This document shows, piece after piece, positions 34,116-42,992 of a stretch of 64,000 nucleotides of DNA. A program made the translations under genes and the position numbers. The first letter of the stretch is position 1. Every line of letters starts with the position of its first letter. The notes beneath the pieces were generated by a model that was not told where the DNA came from, ran no database searches, and saw only the letters and a program-made list of their open reading frames with translations. This DNA comes from Pulveribacter suum (GTDB lineage Bacteria > Pseudomonadota > Gammaproteobacteria > Burkholderiales > Burkholderiaceae_C), in NCBI RefSeq assembly GCF_003013695.1, contig NZ_CP027792.1, positions 702,501 through 766,500 on the forward strand, given 5' to 3'.

Positions 34116-36041
34116 ATGACCGAGCACTCCGCGCAGTCCCATCCCAACCAGTTCGCGCTGCTGGCCCAGCGGCGCTTTGCACCGTTCTTCTGGACGCAGT
34201 TCGCCGGCGCGGCGAATGACAACCTGTTCAAGTTCGCCTTCACCGTCATGGTGACCTACCAGCTGCAGGTGGCGTGGCTGCCGCCCTCGCTGGCGGGCCT
34301 GGTCATCGGCGCGCTGTTCATCCTGCCGTTCCTGCTGTTTTCGGCCACGGCCGGGCAGCTCACGGACAAGCTGGAGAAGACGCGCATCATCCGCTTCGTC
34401 AAGAACCTGGAGATCGCCATCATGCTGGTGGCCGCTGCCGGCTTTGTCGCAGGCAGCGCGGCCGTGCTGCTGGCCTGCGTGTTCCTGATGGGGCTGCACT
34501 CCACGCTGTTCGGGCCGGTGAAGTTCGCCTACCTGCCGCAGGCCTTGAACGAGCGCGAGCTGACGGGCGGCAACGGCATGGTGGAGATGGGCACATTCGT
34601 TGCCATCTTGCTGGGTAACGTGGCCGGCGGGCTGCTGGTGGCGCTGCCCCAGGTGGGCCACACCAGCGTGGCCGTGGCCTGCGTGCTGCTGGCGCTTGTC
34701 GGGCGCGCGGTGGCGCAGGTCATTCCTGCCGCCCCCGCCACCGATCCGGGCCTGGTCATCAACTGGAACCCGGTCAGCGAAACCTGGCGCAACCTGCAAC
34801 TGGCGCGAAGCAACCTGGTGGTGTTCCGCTCGCTGCTGGGCATCTCGTGGATGTGGTTCTTCGGCGCGGTGTTCCTGTCGCAGTTCCCCAGCTTTGCCAA
34901 GGAGGTGCTGCACGGCAACGAGCAGGTGGCGTCGCTCTTGCTGGTGGTGTTTTCCGTCGGCATCGGCACGGGCTCGCTGCTGTGCGAGGTGCTCTCGCGC
35001 CGGCATGTGGAGATCGGCCTGGTGCCGCTGGGTGCCATCGGCATGAGCGTCTTCGCCATCGACCTGTACTTCGCCTCGCGCGGCGCGGCGGCGCCCGCCG
35101 GCGGCCAGGTCATGGGGCTGGCGGCCTTCCTGGCCGACCCGGGGCACTGGCGCGTGATGGCCGACCTGGCCGGCTTGAGCCTGTTCGCTGGCCTGTACAG
35201 CGTGCCCATGTACGCACTGATCCAGCTGCGCAGCCAGCCCACGCACCGCGCGCGCATCATCGCCGCCAACAACATCCTGAACGCCCTGTTCATGATCGCC
35301 AGCGCCGTACTGGCCGGTGCGCTCTTGTCGGCCGGCTTCACCGTGCCGCAGATCTTTCTGTTCACGGGCATCGCCAACGCCGTGGTGGCGTTCTACATCT
35401 TTCTGCTGGTGCCCGAATACCTGCTGCGCTTCGTCGCCTGGGTGCTGTCGCGCCTGGTGTACCGCTTCCAGGTGCGCGGCGACGAGCACATCCCCACCAC
35501 GGGCGCCGCCATCCTGGCGTGCAACCACGTGAGCTTCGTCGATGCCGTGCTGCTGATGGCCGCCAGCCCCCGGCCCATCTACTTCGTCATGGACCACCGC
35601 ATCTTTCGCGTGCCGCTGCTGGGCGGGCTGTTTCGCCTGGCCAAGGCGATTCCCATCGCGCCGCAAAAGGACGACCCCGCCACCTACGAAGCGGCCTTCG
35701 AGCGCGCCGCGCAGGTGCTGCGGGAGGGCGACCTGCTGGCCATCTTCCCCGAAGGCGGCATCACCCGCGACGGGCAGCTGCAGCCTTTCAAGGGCGGCAT
35801 CATGAAGATCATCGAGCGTGCCCGCGCGGGGGGCCTGGAGGTGCCCGTCGTGCCCATGGCGCTTACGCACCTGTGGGGCTCGTACTTCAGCCGCATCGAA
35901 AGCGGCGGGGCGATGGTGCGGCCCTTCCGGCGCGGCATGTTCAACCGCGTGGGCTTGAACGTGGGCGCGCAGGTGCCGGCGCGCCAGGTGCAGCCGGAGC
36001 CCCTGCGCGAGCGCGTGGCGGCGCTGCTGGCGCGGGGGTGA
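34116..36041 (+). CDS. MFS transporter fused to a 1-acylglycerol-3-phosphate acyltransferase domain (LplT-PlsC type)
   Basis: The 641-residue product joins two modules. Residues about 10-420 are a major facilitator (QFAGAANDNLFKFAFTVMVT and multiple hydrophobic helices) of the lysophospholipid transporter type. Residues about 435-641 are a PlsC acyltransferase with the H-x4-D motif (H471 in CNHVSFVDA) and FPEGGITRDGQLQPFKGG near 545-560. E. coli splits these roles between LplT and Aas; the fusion suggests import of lysophospholipid across the inner membrane and its re-acylation. Unlike Aas-containing fusions, no acyl-ACP ligase domain is present. ATG 34116 fits the family start. Confidence 0.9.
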   Translation: MTEHSAQSHPNQFALLAQRRFAPFFWTQFAGAANDNLFKFAFTVMVTYQLQVAWLPPSLAGLVIGALFILPFLLFSATAGQLTDKLEKTRIIRFVKNLEIAIMLVAAAGFVAGSAAVLLACVFLMGLHSTLFGPVKFAYLPQALNERELTGGNGMVEMGTFVAILLGNVAGGLLVALPQVGHTSVAVACVLLALVGRAVAQVIPAAPATDPGLVINWNPVSETWRNLQLARSNLVVFRSLLGISWMWFFGAVFLSQFPSFAKEVLHGNEQVASLLLVVFSVGIGTGSLLCEVLSRRHVEIGLVPLGAIGMSVFAIDLYFASRGAAAPAGGQVMGLAAFLADPGHWRVMADLAGLSLFAGLYSVPMYALIQLRSQPTHRARIIAANNILNALFMIASAVLAGALLSAGFTVPQIFLFTGIANAVVAFYIFLLVPEYLLRFVAWVLSRLVYRFQVRGDEHIPTTGAAILACNHVSFVDAVLLMAASPRPIYFVMDHRIFRVPLLGGLFRLAKAIPIAPQKDDPATYEAAFERAAQVLREGDLLAIFPEGGITRDGQLQPFKGGIMKIIERARAGGLEVPVVPMALTHLWGSYFSRIESGGAMVRPFRRGMFNRVGLNVGAQVPARQVQPEPLRERVAALLARG

Positions 36042-36169
36042 GAGGCAAAGAAGTAGCTGCTGGTGATACCTGAAGCACGCGAGGGAGCCACTTCGGGTAT
36101 CAAAGCGAGACTTTTCTCGCTGCCGCGCCGACCATTCGCTTCGTCACCCACTTCTTCGACGAGAGCGCC

Positions 36170-36646
36170 ATGCACACCTCTTCCTCTTCCTCCCCGTCCC
36201 GTCCGGCCCAGCGCGACACCCGCGCCTGGCAGCTCCAGGTCTGGGCCTCGTTCGCCATCGCCCTGCTGCTGTGCGCCACGGGCCTGGCTTGGCTGCCGGG
36301 CGAACCACTGGCGCGGGCCTTCATGTTCATGGGCTATGTGTTTTGCCTGTCCACGGCGTTCGCGCTGGCCAAGTTCGTGCGCGACAGCGAGGGCGGCGCC
36401 AGCCCCGCCGGGCGTGACGTGCCGCTGTGGAGGCTGGTGGTCTGGGGCGGCTTTGCCACCGCCATGGCCCTGACCGGCTGGGGCCTGTGGGACATGCCGT
36501 TGAACCCGACCTACAAGGCCTTCCTGGGCGTGAGCTGGCTGTACCTCATCACCTGCGCGTTCACGCTGGCCAAGATGCTGCGCGACCGGCACGAGGCCGA
36601 CCTGCTGGACGCGCGCCTGCAACGCAGCCGCGACGCTGCGCAATGA
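36170..36646 (+). CDS. YiaA/YiaB-family inner membrane protein
   Basis: The 158-residue product has four hydrophobic segments (about 22-42, 46-66, 84-104 and 110-130) arranged as two related two-helix units (FMFMGYVFCLSTAFALAKFV and LGVSWLYLITCAFTLAKMLR), the yiaAB pattern. Function is unknown. Its stop overlaps an upstream alternative start of the next gene in ATGA (36643-36646). It opens a run of five small membrane or exported proteins. Confidence 0.8.
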   Translation: MHTSSSSSPSRPAQRDTRAWQLQVWASFAIALLLCATGLAWLPGEPLARAFMFMGYVFCLSTAFALAKFVRDSEGGASPAGRDVPLWRLVVWGGFATAMALTGWGLWDMPLNPTYKAFLGVSWLYLITCAFTLAKMLRDRHEADLLDARLQRSRDAAQ

Positions 36647-36684
36647 CTCTCTTTCACCCTGCCAATCCACCCCCGGAGACGACC

Positions 36685-37170
36685 GTGCCGATAGCTTCCT
36701 TCCTTCTTCCTTCGCCCCGCTTTGGCCTGCGCTGCGCTGGCCTGCTGCTCGCCCTGGGGCTGAGCTGCGCCCTGCCGGCGCGGGCGCAAAGCGAGGCCTC
36801 GGCGGCGCTGTCGCTCATGCCGTTGGCCTCCGTGGTGGTGGCTTCGGGCGCCGCATCCGCCGCGGCCGGCGCATCCGGCGCCGCGGTGGCGCTGCCCGTG
36901 GCGCTGTCGGCCGGCGGGGCGCTGCTCACCGTGCGCGCCGTGCAGGCATCCGCGCAGGGCACGGTGTATGTGCTGGAGCGCGCCTCGGACGGCGCGCAGG
37001 CCAGCATCGCGCTGGCCAGCGGCGCGGCAGCCAGCGCTGCCATCGGCGTGGGCACGGTGCTCACGTGCAGCGTGATCGCCAGCGGCGTCCTCCTGTTGGC
37101 CGCCGGCGAGGTGCTGGCCTTCGTGCCCAACGCGCTGGGGCAGGCGCTGCTCTACAACGAGAGGCTGTGA
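36685..37170 (+). CDS. Small exported hypothetical protein (possibly STM0539-like)
   Basis: The 161-residue product has a signal peptide (about 6-34, ending ALPARAQ) and a mature part extremely rich in Ala, Val, Ser and Gly with a hydrophobic C-terminal segment (VLTCSVIASGVLLLAAGEVL) and the ending FVPNALGQALLYNERL. The ending and layout recall the STM0539 family of uncharacterised proteins, but this is from memory and unverified. GTG 36685 is chosen because GGAG lies six bases upstream; ATG 36643 would add 14 residues and overlap the previous stop. Its stop overlaps the next start (TGATG). Confidence 0.6.
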   Translation: MPIASFLLPSPRFGLRCAGLLLALGLSCALPARAQSEASAALSLMPLASVVVASGAASAAAGASGAAVALPVALSAGGALLTVRAVQASAQGTVYVLERASDGAQASIALASGAAASAAIGVGTVLTCSVIASGVLLLAAGEVLAFVPNALGQALLYNERL

Positions 37171-37982
37171 TGCGGCTGCACCCGACCGTCCCCCTGGCAC
37201 TGGCGGCCACGCTCGCCCTCGCCGCGCTGCCCGCCCACGCCGGCCGCAGCTGCGACGCCCGCCCGCCGGATGCGCGCACCATCACCCGCGCCATGCAGCT
37301 GGCCCGGCAGACCGCCGAGCAGCTGGACGCCAGCGGCGCGCAGGTGGTGCTGCTGGCGCGCGCCGGGCAGGACCTGACCCGCTACGGCCTGCACTGGTCG
37401 CACATGGCCTGGGCCTGGCGCACGCCAGAGGGCCGCTGGCGCGTGACGCACAAGCTCAACGACTGCGGCACGGCGCGCGCCCACCTGTGGCGCCAGGGCC
37501 TGGGCGAGTTCTTCATGGACGACCTGTGGCGCTACGAGGCCGTGTGGGCCGTGCCCGCGCCGGCGGTGCAGGCACAGCTGGCGGCCCTGCTGGCCGACGC
37601 GGCGCGCAGCACGGCGCTGCAGCACCAGCCCTACAGCATGGTCAGCTACGCCTGGGGCACGCGCTACCAGCAGTCCAACCAGTGGGCCATCGAGACGCTG
37701 GCCGCCGCCATGCAGCCCGAGCAGGTGCGCACGCGCGGCCAGGCCCAGCAGTGGCTGCGCGCGCAGGGCTACGTGCCCACGGCCCTGGCGCTCGGCCCGC
37801 TCACGCGGCTGGGCGCCCGCGTCGCCAGCGCCAACGTGGCCTTCGACGACCACCCCACCGCGCAGCGCATGGCCGGGCACATCGAGACAGTGACCGTGGA
37901 CTCGGTGCTCGCCTGGCTGGTCCGCGCGCAACTGGCGCAGCCGCCGCGCACGCTGGTGCTGACGGAGGTGGGTTCATCATGA
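37170..37982 (+). CDS. DUF2145-family exported protein
   Basis: The 270-residue product begins with a signal peptide (cleavage near ALPAHA-G at 23-24) and matches DUF2145 in several blocks: AEQLDASGAQVVLLARAGQD, LTRYGLHWSHMAWAWR, VTHKLNDCGTA, GLGEFFMDDLWRYEA and PYSMVSYAWGTRYQQSNQW. The YSMVS-Y-x-W-x-T-x-Y-Q-x-S-N-x-W stretch and invariant Cys residues (C26, C102 or so) hint at a papain- or NlpC-like periplasmic hydrolase fold, but no function is established. It is translationally coupled to the preceding hypothetical. Confidence 0.82.
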   Translation: MRLHPTVPLALAATLALAALPAHAGRSCDARPPDARTITRAMQLARQTAEQLDASGAQVVLLARAGQDLTRYGLHWSHMAWAWRTPEGRWRVTHKLNDCGTARAHLWRQGLGEFFMDDLWRYEAVWAVPAPAVQAQLAALLADAARSTALQHQPYSMVSYAWGTRYQQSNQWAIETLAAAMQPEQVRTRGQAQQWLRAQGYVPTALALGPLTRLGARVASANVAFDDHPTAQRMAGHIETVTVDSVLAWLVRAQLAQPPRTLVLTEVGSS

Positions 37983-38006
37983 AAAACCGCTCCAGCGCAG
38001 GTGCAG

Positions 38007-38023
38007 CAAGCGCCAGCAGCTAT
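38007..38023 (+). repeat. Dispersed repeat copy, CAAGCGCCAGCAGCTAT
   Basis: An exact copy of the 17-base element in the 76-base gap between the DUF2145 gene and the zinc-ribbon gene, followed by TATTTGAGTAGC. Confidence 0.85.
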
Positions 38024-38058
38024 TATTTGAGTAGCAACTACAACCCGGGAGAAACGCC

Positions 38059-39168
38059 ATGAGCAAGGCCCTGCGTCTGTCCGAGAAATGGTTCCGCCGC
38101 GGCCTGTGGCTGGTGGCCTTCGTGTTCGCCAGCTTCCTGATCGGCCTGGGCGGCACCCTGGTGGGCGACCTGCCCAAGGTGGAACAGCCCCTGGTGCTGG
38201 ACGACTTCCTCGACCTGGCCCAGGTGCAGCCGCTGCGCGACCAGGCCCATGCCGCCCGCGAGCACTCCACCCAGGCGCAGGCGGCACTGGAGCAGGCGCA
38301 GCTGCAGCAGTCCAAGGCCGCCAGCGCCACCCGCGCCGAGCGCGAGACGTTCGACAACTGGCTGGCCACGCGCAGCGTGACGCAGCGCGCCGAGCACGAC
38401 CCCGAGGTGCTGGCGCGCACCCGCCAGCTCGACGCCCTGCGCGCGCAGCAGCAGCGCGCCCAGCAGGCCGTGCAGGCGCAGCAGCAGGCGCTGCTGGACG
38501 CGCGCCAGAGCGCCCAGGCGGCGCAGGCACGCCTTGCCCAGCTGGAGCAGGACGGCCACCAGCGGCTGGCCGCCGAGCAGCGGCGGGTGGAGCTGCGCGT
38601 CTTTCTGTACCGCCTGGCGCTGACCCTGCCGCTGTTGGTGCTGGCCGGCTGGCTGTTCGCCAAGAAGCGCCAGAGCACCTGGTGGCCCTTCGTGTGGGGG
38701 TTCATCTACTTCGCGCTGTTCGCCTTCTTCGTCGAACTGGTGCCCTACCTGCCCAGCTACGGCGGCTACGTGCGCTATGTGGTGGGCATCCTCATCACCG
38801 CCCTGGTGGGGCGCTGGGCCATCGTCGCGTTGAACCGCTACCTGGAGCGCCAGCGCCAGGCCGAAGCCCTGCCCGACGAGCAGCGCCGCCAGGAGCTGGG
38901 CTACGACGTGGCCCTGGCCCGCCTGGGCAAGGGCGTGTGCCCGGGCTGTGAGCGGACGGTGGACCTGAAGAACGAGGCCATCGACTTCTGCCCGCACTGC
39001 GGCATCGGCCTGTTCGACCGCTGCGGCGCCTGCGGCACCCGCAAGGGCGCTTTTGCCCGCTTTTGCCACGCCTGCGGCACGCCGGCAGGCGCCACGCCCG
39101 TGCCGCCCGCCCAGGCGCGCACGGCCGCAACGCCCGTCGCGCCGGCCGGGCCCGCCGCCACCGCCTGA
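38059..39168 (+). CDS. Zinc-ribbon membrane protein with long coiled coil
   Basis: The 369-residue product has an N-terminal membrane segment (about 14-36), a Gln/Ala-rich coiled coil (about 55-180), two to three further membrane segments (about 188-207, 215-235 and 242-262) and a cytoplasmic C-terminus with two CxxC pairs of a zinc ribbon (CPGCERTVDLKNEAIDFCPH) plus a second set (CGACGTRKGAFARFCHACG). I do not recognise a named family. The layout suggests an envelope-spanning or periplasmic coiled-coil protein whose cytoplasmic zinc ribbon makes contacts. It lies in the small-protein run but is separated by a repeat copy. Confidence 0.7.
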   Translation: MSKALRLSEKWFRRGLWLVAFVFASFLIGLGGTLVGDLPKVEQPLVLDDFLDLAQVQPLRDQAHAAREHSTQAQAALEQAQLQQSKAASATRAERETFDNWLATRSVTQRAEHDPEVLARTRQLDALRAQQQRAQQAVQAQQQALLDARQSAQAAQARLAQLEQDGHQRLAAEQRRVELRVFLYRLALTLPLLVLAGWLFAKKRQSTWWPFVWGFIYFALFAFFVELVPYLPSYGGYVRYVVGILITALVGRWAIVALNRYLERQRQAEALPDEQRRQELGYDVALARLGKGVCPGCERTVDLKNEAIDFCPHCGIGLFDRCGACGTRKGAFARFCHACGTPAGATPVPPAQARTAATPVAPAGPAATA

Positions 39169-39251
39169 GGCTGCCCGCGTCAACCGATTCGCGCCGCCGC
39201 CCCTTATGGGAGAGCGCCGGCGCCGCCGGACGTGCTCCGCAGGAACAACGC

Positions 39252-39857
39252 ATGACCCCCACCTTCCTCCGTCCGGGCCGCCGCGCCCTGCTGCTGGCCA
39301 CAGTCATGCTAGCCGCCAGCGCCTGGGCCGCGCCCGACGATGGCCCCTGGCACGGGCGGGACGAGGGCGGCCGGCCTGAGTGGCAGCGGCGCGAAGAGCA
39401 GCGCCAGCGCCAGCAGGCCCACTGGGAGCGCGAGCAGGAAGGGCAGCGCCAGCAGCAGGAAGAGCTGCGCCGCCGCGCCGAAACCCAGCGCCGCCGCGAC
39501 GAGGCCTGGCAGCGCCAGCAGGAAGAGGCCTTGCGCCACCGCGCCGAGGACCAGCGCCGCCGTGACGAAGCCTGGCAGCGCCGCCAGGAGGACGAGCAGC
39601 GCTGGCGCGAGGCGCAGCAGCGGCAGCGCCACGGCTACCAGCCCTATCCCATGCCGCCGCAGGGCCTTGCCTACCCGGGCGGCGACTACCGCTGGGAGCG
39701 CGGCCAGCGCTACCACGGCCCGCGCCAGGTCGTGCATGACTGGCGCCACCAGCGGCTGCGCCCACCGCCGGCGGGCTACCAGTGGGTGCGCGCCGAGAGC
39801 GGCTACCTGCTGCTGGCCGTGCCCACCGGGCTGATCCTGGAGTTCGTGGCGCGCTGA
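39252..39857 (+). CDS. RcnB-family exported protein
   Basis: The 201-residue product has a signal peptide (about 1-28, AASAWAA ending), a central highly charged segment made of repeated REEQRQRQQ / RRRDEAWQRQQEE units (about 40-130) and a C-terminal RcnB domain (YRWERGQRYHGPRQVVHDWR, LRPPPAGYQWVRAESGYLLL). RcnB of E. coli is a periplasmic protein for nickel/cobalt homeostasis; here the domain is conserved but the metal role is inference. Direct repeats inside the gene (for example around 39480 and 39540) are the source of the repetitive segment. AGGA lies upstream of ATG 39252. Confidence 0.82.
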   Translation: MTPTFLRPGRRALLLATVMLAASAWAAPDDGPWHGRDEGGRPEWQRREEQRQRQQAHWEREQEGQRQQQEELRRRAETQRRRDEAWQRQQEEALRHRAEDQRRRDEAWQRRQEDEQRWREAQQRQRHGYQPYPMPPQGLAYPGGDYRWERGQRYHGPRQVVHDWRHQRLRPPPAGYQWVRAESGYLLLAVPTGLILEFVAR

Positions 39858-39869
39858 GGGCGCGCCGGC

Positions 39870-40556
39870 TCAGCCCATCAGCACCGGCCCGCCCTTGGTC
39901 AGGGCGCGCTGCCAGGCAGGGCGCGCGTGCATGCGCTGCTGCAAGGCCAGCAGATGCGTCTGCGGCGCGCCGCCGGTGCTGCGCGACAGCAGCGCCTCCA
40001 CGGCAAAGCTCATCTGGAAGTCGGCGATCGACAGCTGCTCGCCGGCGAACCAGGTGTGCTGCGCCAGGTGCTGCTCCAAAAACGCCGTGGCCGTGGCCAG
40101 GTTGGGATCGATCAGCTTTTGCTGCGCCCCGGCGCACAGGGCACGCGCGATCGGCCGCGCAAAGAACGGCATGGGCTGGCGCGGCAGCGTCTGGAAGACC
40201 AGCTTCATGACCAGCCAGTTCATCAGCGAGCCCTCGGCGTAGTGCATGAAGAAGCGGCAGTGCCGGTGCTCGGGCGTGCCCGGCTTCGGGCACAGCTGCG
40301 CCAGGTCGCCGCCGGCCTGGCCGCCGTAGCGCTCGGCCAGGTATTCGATGATGGCGCCCGACTCGGCGATGGTCTCTCCGCCGTCGGTGATGACGGGCGA
40401 CTTGCCCAGCGGGTGCACCTGCTTCAGCTCGGGCGGCGCTAATTTTGTGCGCTCATCGCGCGCGTAGCGCTTGACCTCATAGGGCACGCCCAGCTCTTCG
40501 AGCAGCCACAGGATGCGCTGCGAGCGCGAGGTTTCGAGGTGGTGGACGGTCAGCAT
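39870..40556 (-). CDS. Glutathione S-transferase family protein
   Basis: The 228-residue product has the thioredoxin-like GST N-domain (about 1-78: TVHHLETSRSQRILWLLEEL, HPLGKSPVITDGG, IAESGAIIEYLAERYG) with the conserved E-S glutathione-binding pair, and an alpha-helical C-domain (WFAGEQLSIADFQMSFAVEA). It is a soluble enzyme; substrate unknown. It is convergent with the RcnB-like gene (12 bases between stops) and lies 27 bases downstream of tgt; an 8-bp hairpin GCGGCTTT/AAAGCCGC (40559-40581) sits between them. Confidence 0.9.
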   Translation of the reverse strand: MLTVHHLETSRSQRILWLLEELGVPYEVKRYARDERTKLAPPELKQVHPLGKSPVITDGGETIAESGAIIEYLAERYGGQAGGDLAQLCPKPGTPEHRHCRFFMHYAEGSLMNWLVMKLVFQTLPRQPMPFFARPIARALCAGAQQKLIDPNLATATAFLEQHLAQHTWFAGEQLSIADFQMSFAVEALLSRSTGGAPQTHLLALQQRMHARPAWQRALTKGGPVLMG

Positions 40557-40583
40557 GGGCGGCTTTTGTGGTGAAAGCCGCGG

Positions 40584-41786
<1,203 letters not shown>

Positions 41787-41827
41787 CTACACTGGCCGCA
41801 CCACAGGCAACCCCAAGGAGAAAACGA

Positions 41828-42307
41828 ATGCTCAGAATCATGATCGCCGTCGATGGCTCGGCCCTGGCGCTGGACGCCGTGCACCACGCGCTGGAGCTGG
41901 TGCGCCGCGGTGGCCTGCGCGCCCTGCTGGTGCTGGGCCACGTGCAGGAAGAGGCCACGCTGCTGGAGCTGGCCACCCAGGGTGCCGACGCGGTGGCCAC
42001 CGCCAGCGTCGAGGCCGGCCAGCACCTGCTGGCGGGTGCCGTGGCGCTGGTGCAGGCTGCGGGCGTGCCGTACGAGACCGAGCTGGGCCTGGGCCCTGTG
42101 GCCGCCACGCTGGTGGACATGGTCGAGCGCTGCGGCTGCGATGCGCTCATCGTGGGGGCGCGCGGCCTGGGCGGCCTGCGCGGCGCGCTGCTGGGCTCGG
42201 TATCGCAGCAGTTGGTGCAGCTGAGCCCGGTGCCGGTCACGGTGGTCAAGCACGCCGAGGCCGACGCCGCCGAGCTGAATGCGCAGGACGCGGCCGGCCA
42301 ACCCTGA
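41828..42307 (+). CDS. Universal stress protein (UspA family)
   Basis: The 159-residue product is one Usp domain, starting MLRIMIAVDGSALALDAVHH and ending with the nucleotide-binding motif G-x2-G-x9-G-S (GARGLGGLRGALLGSVSQQL, about 116-135), so it is expected to bind ATP. AAGGAG lies nine bases before ATG 41828. It is cytoplasmic and single-copy here, followed by an intrinsic terminator. Confidence 0.93.
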   Translation: MLRIMIAVDGSALALDAVHHALELVRRGGLRALLVLGHVQEEATLLELATQGADAVATASVEAGQHLLAGAVALVQAAGVPYETELGLGPVAATLVDMVERCGCDALIVGARGLGGLRGALLGSVSQQLVQLSPVPVTVVKHAEADAAELNAQDAAGQP

Positions 42308-42325
42308 GCCGCCACCCGCACCATG

Positions 42326-42352
42326 AAAAAACGCCGGGCTTGCCCGGCGTTT
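42326..42352. terminator. Terminator after the universal stress gene
   Basis: ACGCCGGGC (42331-42339) pairs with GCCCGGCGT (42342-42350), preceded by an A-run and followed by TTT. It lies between the convergent usp gene and the hypothetical gene on the minus strand. Confidence 0.85.
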
Positions 42353-42365
42353 GCTATTGTTTCAG

Positions 42366-42382
42366 GAGCTGCTGGCGCTTAT
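42366..42382 (-). repeat. Dispersed repeat copy in reverse orientation
   Basis: AGCTGCTGGCGCTT (42367-42380) is the reverse complement of the dispersed element core. It is the only clear copy in the window in this orientation and lies between the usp terminator and the following minus-strand gene's stop. Confidence 0.7.
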
Positions 42383-42393
42383 CTGGTGGGTGC

Positions 42394-42789
42394 TCAGGCC
42401 GCTTTTCGCCATGAAGAGCTCGGATCGCTCGTGCGCTGCAGCTTGCCGTGGGGCAGGCTGGCCAGGCGCGAGAACATGCGCCGGCAGTAGCCGCTGATCC
42501 ACAGGCAGTTGTTCAGCTCGTCCACCGGCAGCGGGCCGGAGACGACGACCAGGTCGTTGGCGTCTTGCAGCATGCCGGCGGCGCGCAGGCGCCGGCGCGT
42601 GTGGGTGGCCCAGGACTGGATGCGCGCCGGACTGCCGTGCTGGTGCACGTGGCCGGTGTGGCGGTCGAAGGCGATGGCCACGTTGTCGGTCTTGAGCTTG
42701 AAGCGGCGCTCTCCCGTGACGGCGCTGGGCGTGTCGCGCAGGTCGTACAGGTAGTAGCTGCCGGCCTTCAGCTGGTATTGCATCTGCAT
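42394..42789 (-). CDS. Hypothetical protein, 131 residues
   Basis: I do not recognise this protein. It begins MQMQYQLKAGSYYLYDLRDT and includes an F-K-L-K-x-D-N-V-A-I-A-F-D-R-H-T-G-H-V-H segment and a C-terminal R-R-M-F-S-R-L basic stretch. There is no signal peptide or membrane segment, suggesting a small soluble cytoplasmic protein. A strong ribosome binding site GGAGGAG upstream of ATG 42789 and normal codon use support it as a real gene. It is followed by a reverse repeat copy and preceded by 203 bases (42790-42992) in which I see nothing clear. Confidence 0.65.
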   Translation of the reverse strand: MQMQYQLKAGSYYLYDLRDTPSAVTGERRFKLKTDNVAIAFDRHTGHVHQHGSPARIQSWATHTRRRLRAAGMLQDANDLVVVSGPLPVDELNNCLWISGYCRRMFSRLASLPHGKLQRTSDPSSSWRKAA

Positions 42790-42992
42790 GGTCGATCTCC
42801 TCCGGGGACCGATTGTGCGAAGGCCGGCGCGCCGCCAAAGCGCCAAATACCGCGGTGTTAGCCAGCCAGTTGCACGCACCAGGGCGGTGCTATCGGTTCA
42901 CGGAGGGCGATTGTGTAAGCACCCCCCGGGGTGGGCAACCCACAGGTGGTGCCAAGGCGTAACAGGGTGTCAGGCAAGGGTGGCTAGCAGGG

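Noticed and set aside
39480..39600. Tandem repeats inside the RcnB-like gene as a possible recombination or CRISPR-like element
   Set aside because: They encode the charged REEQRQRQQ-type segment in frame; this is a coding repeat of the protein.
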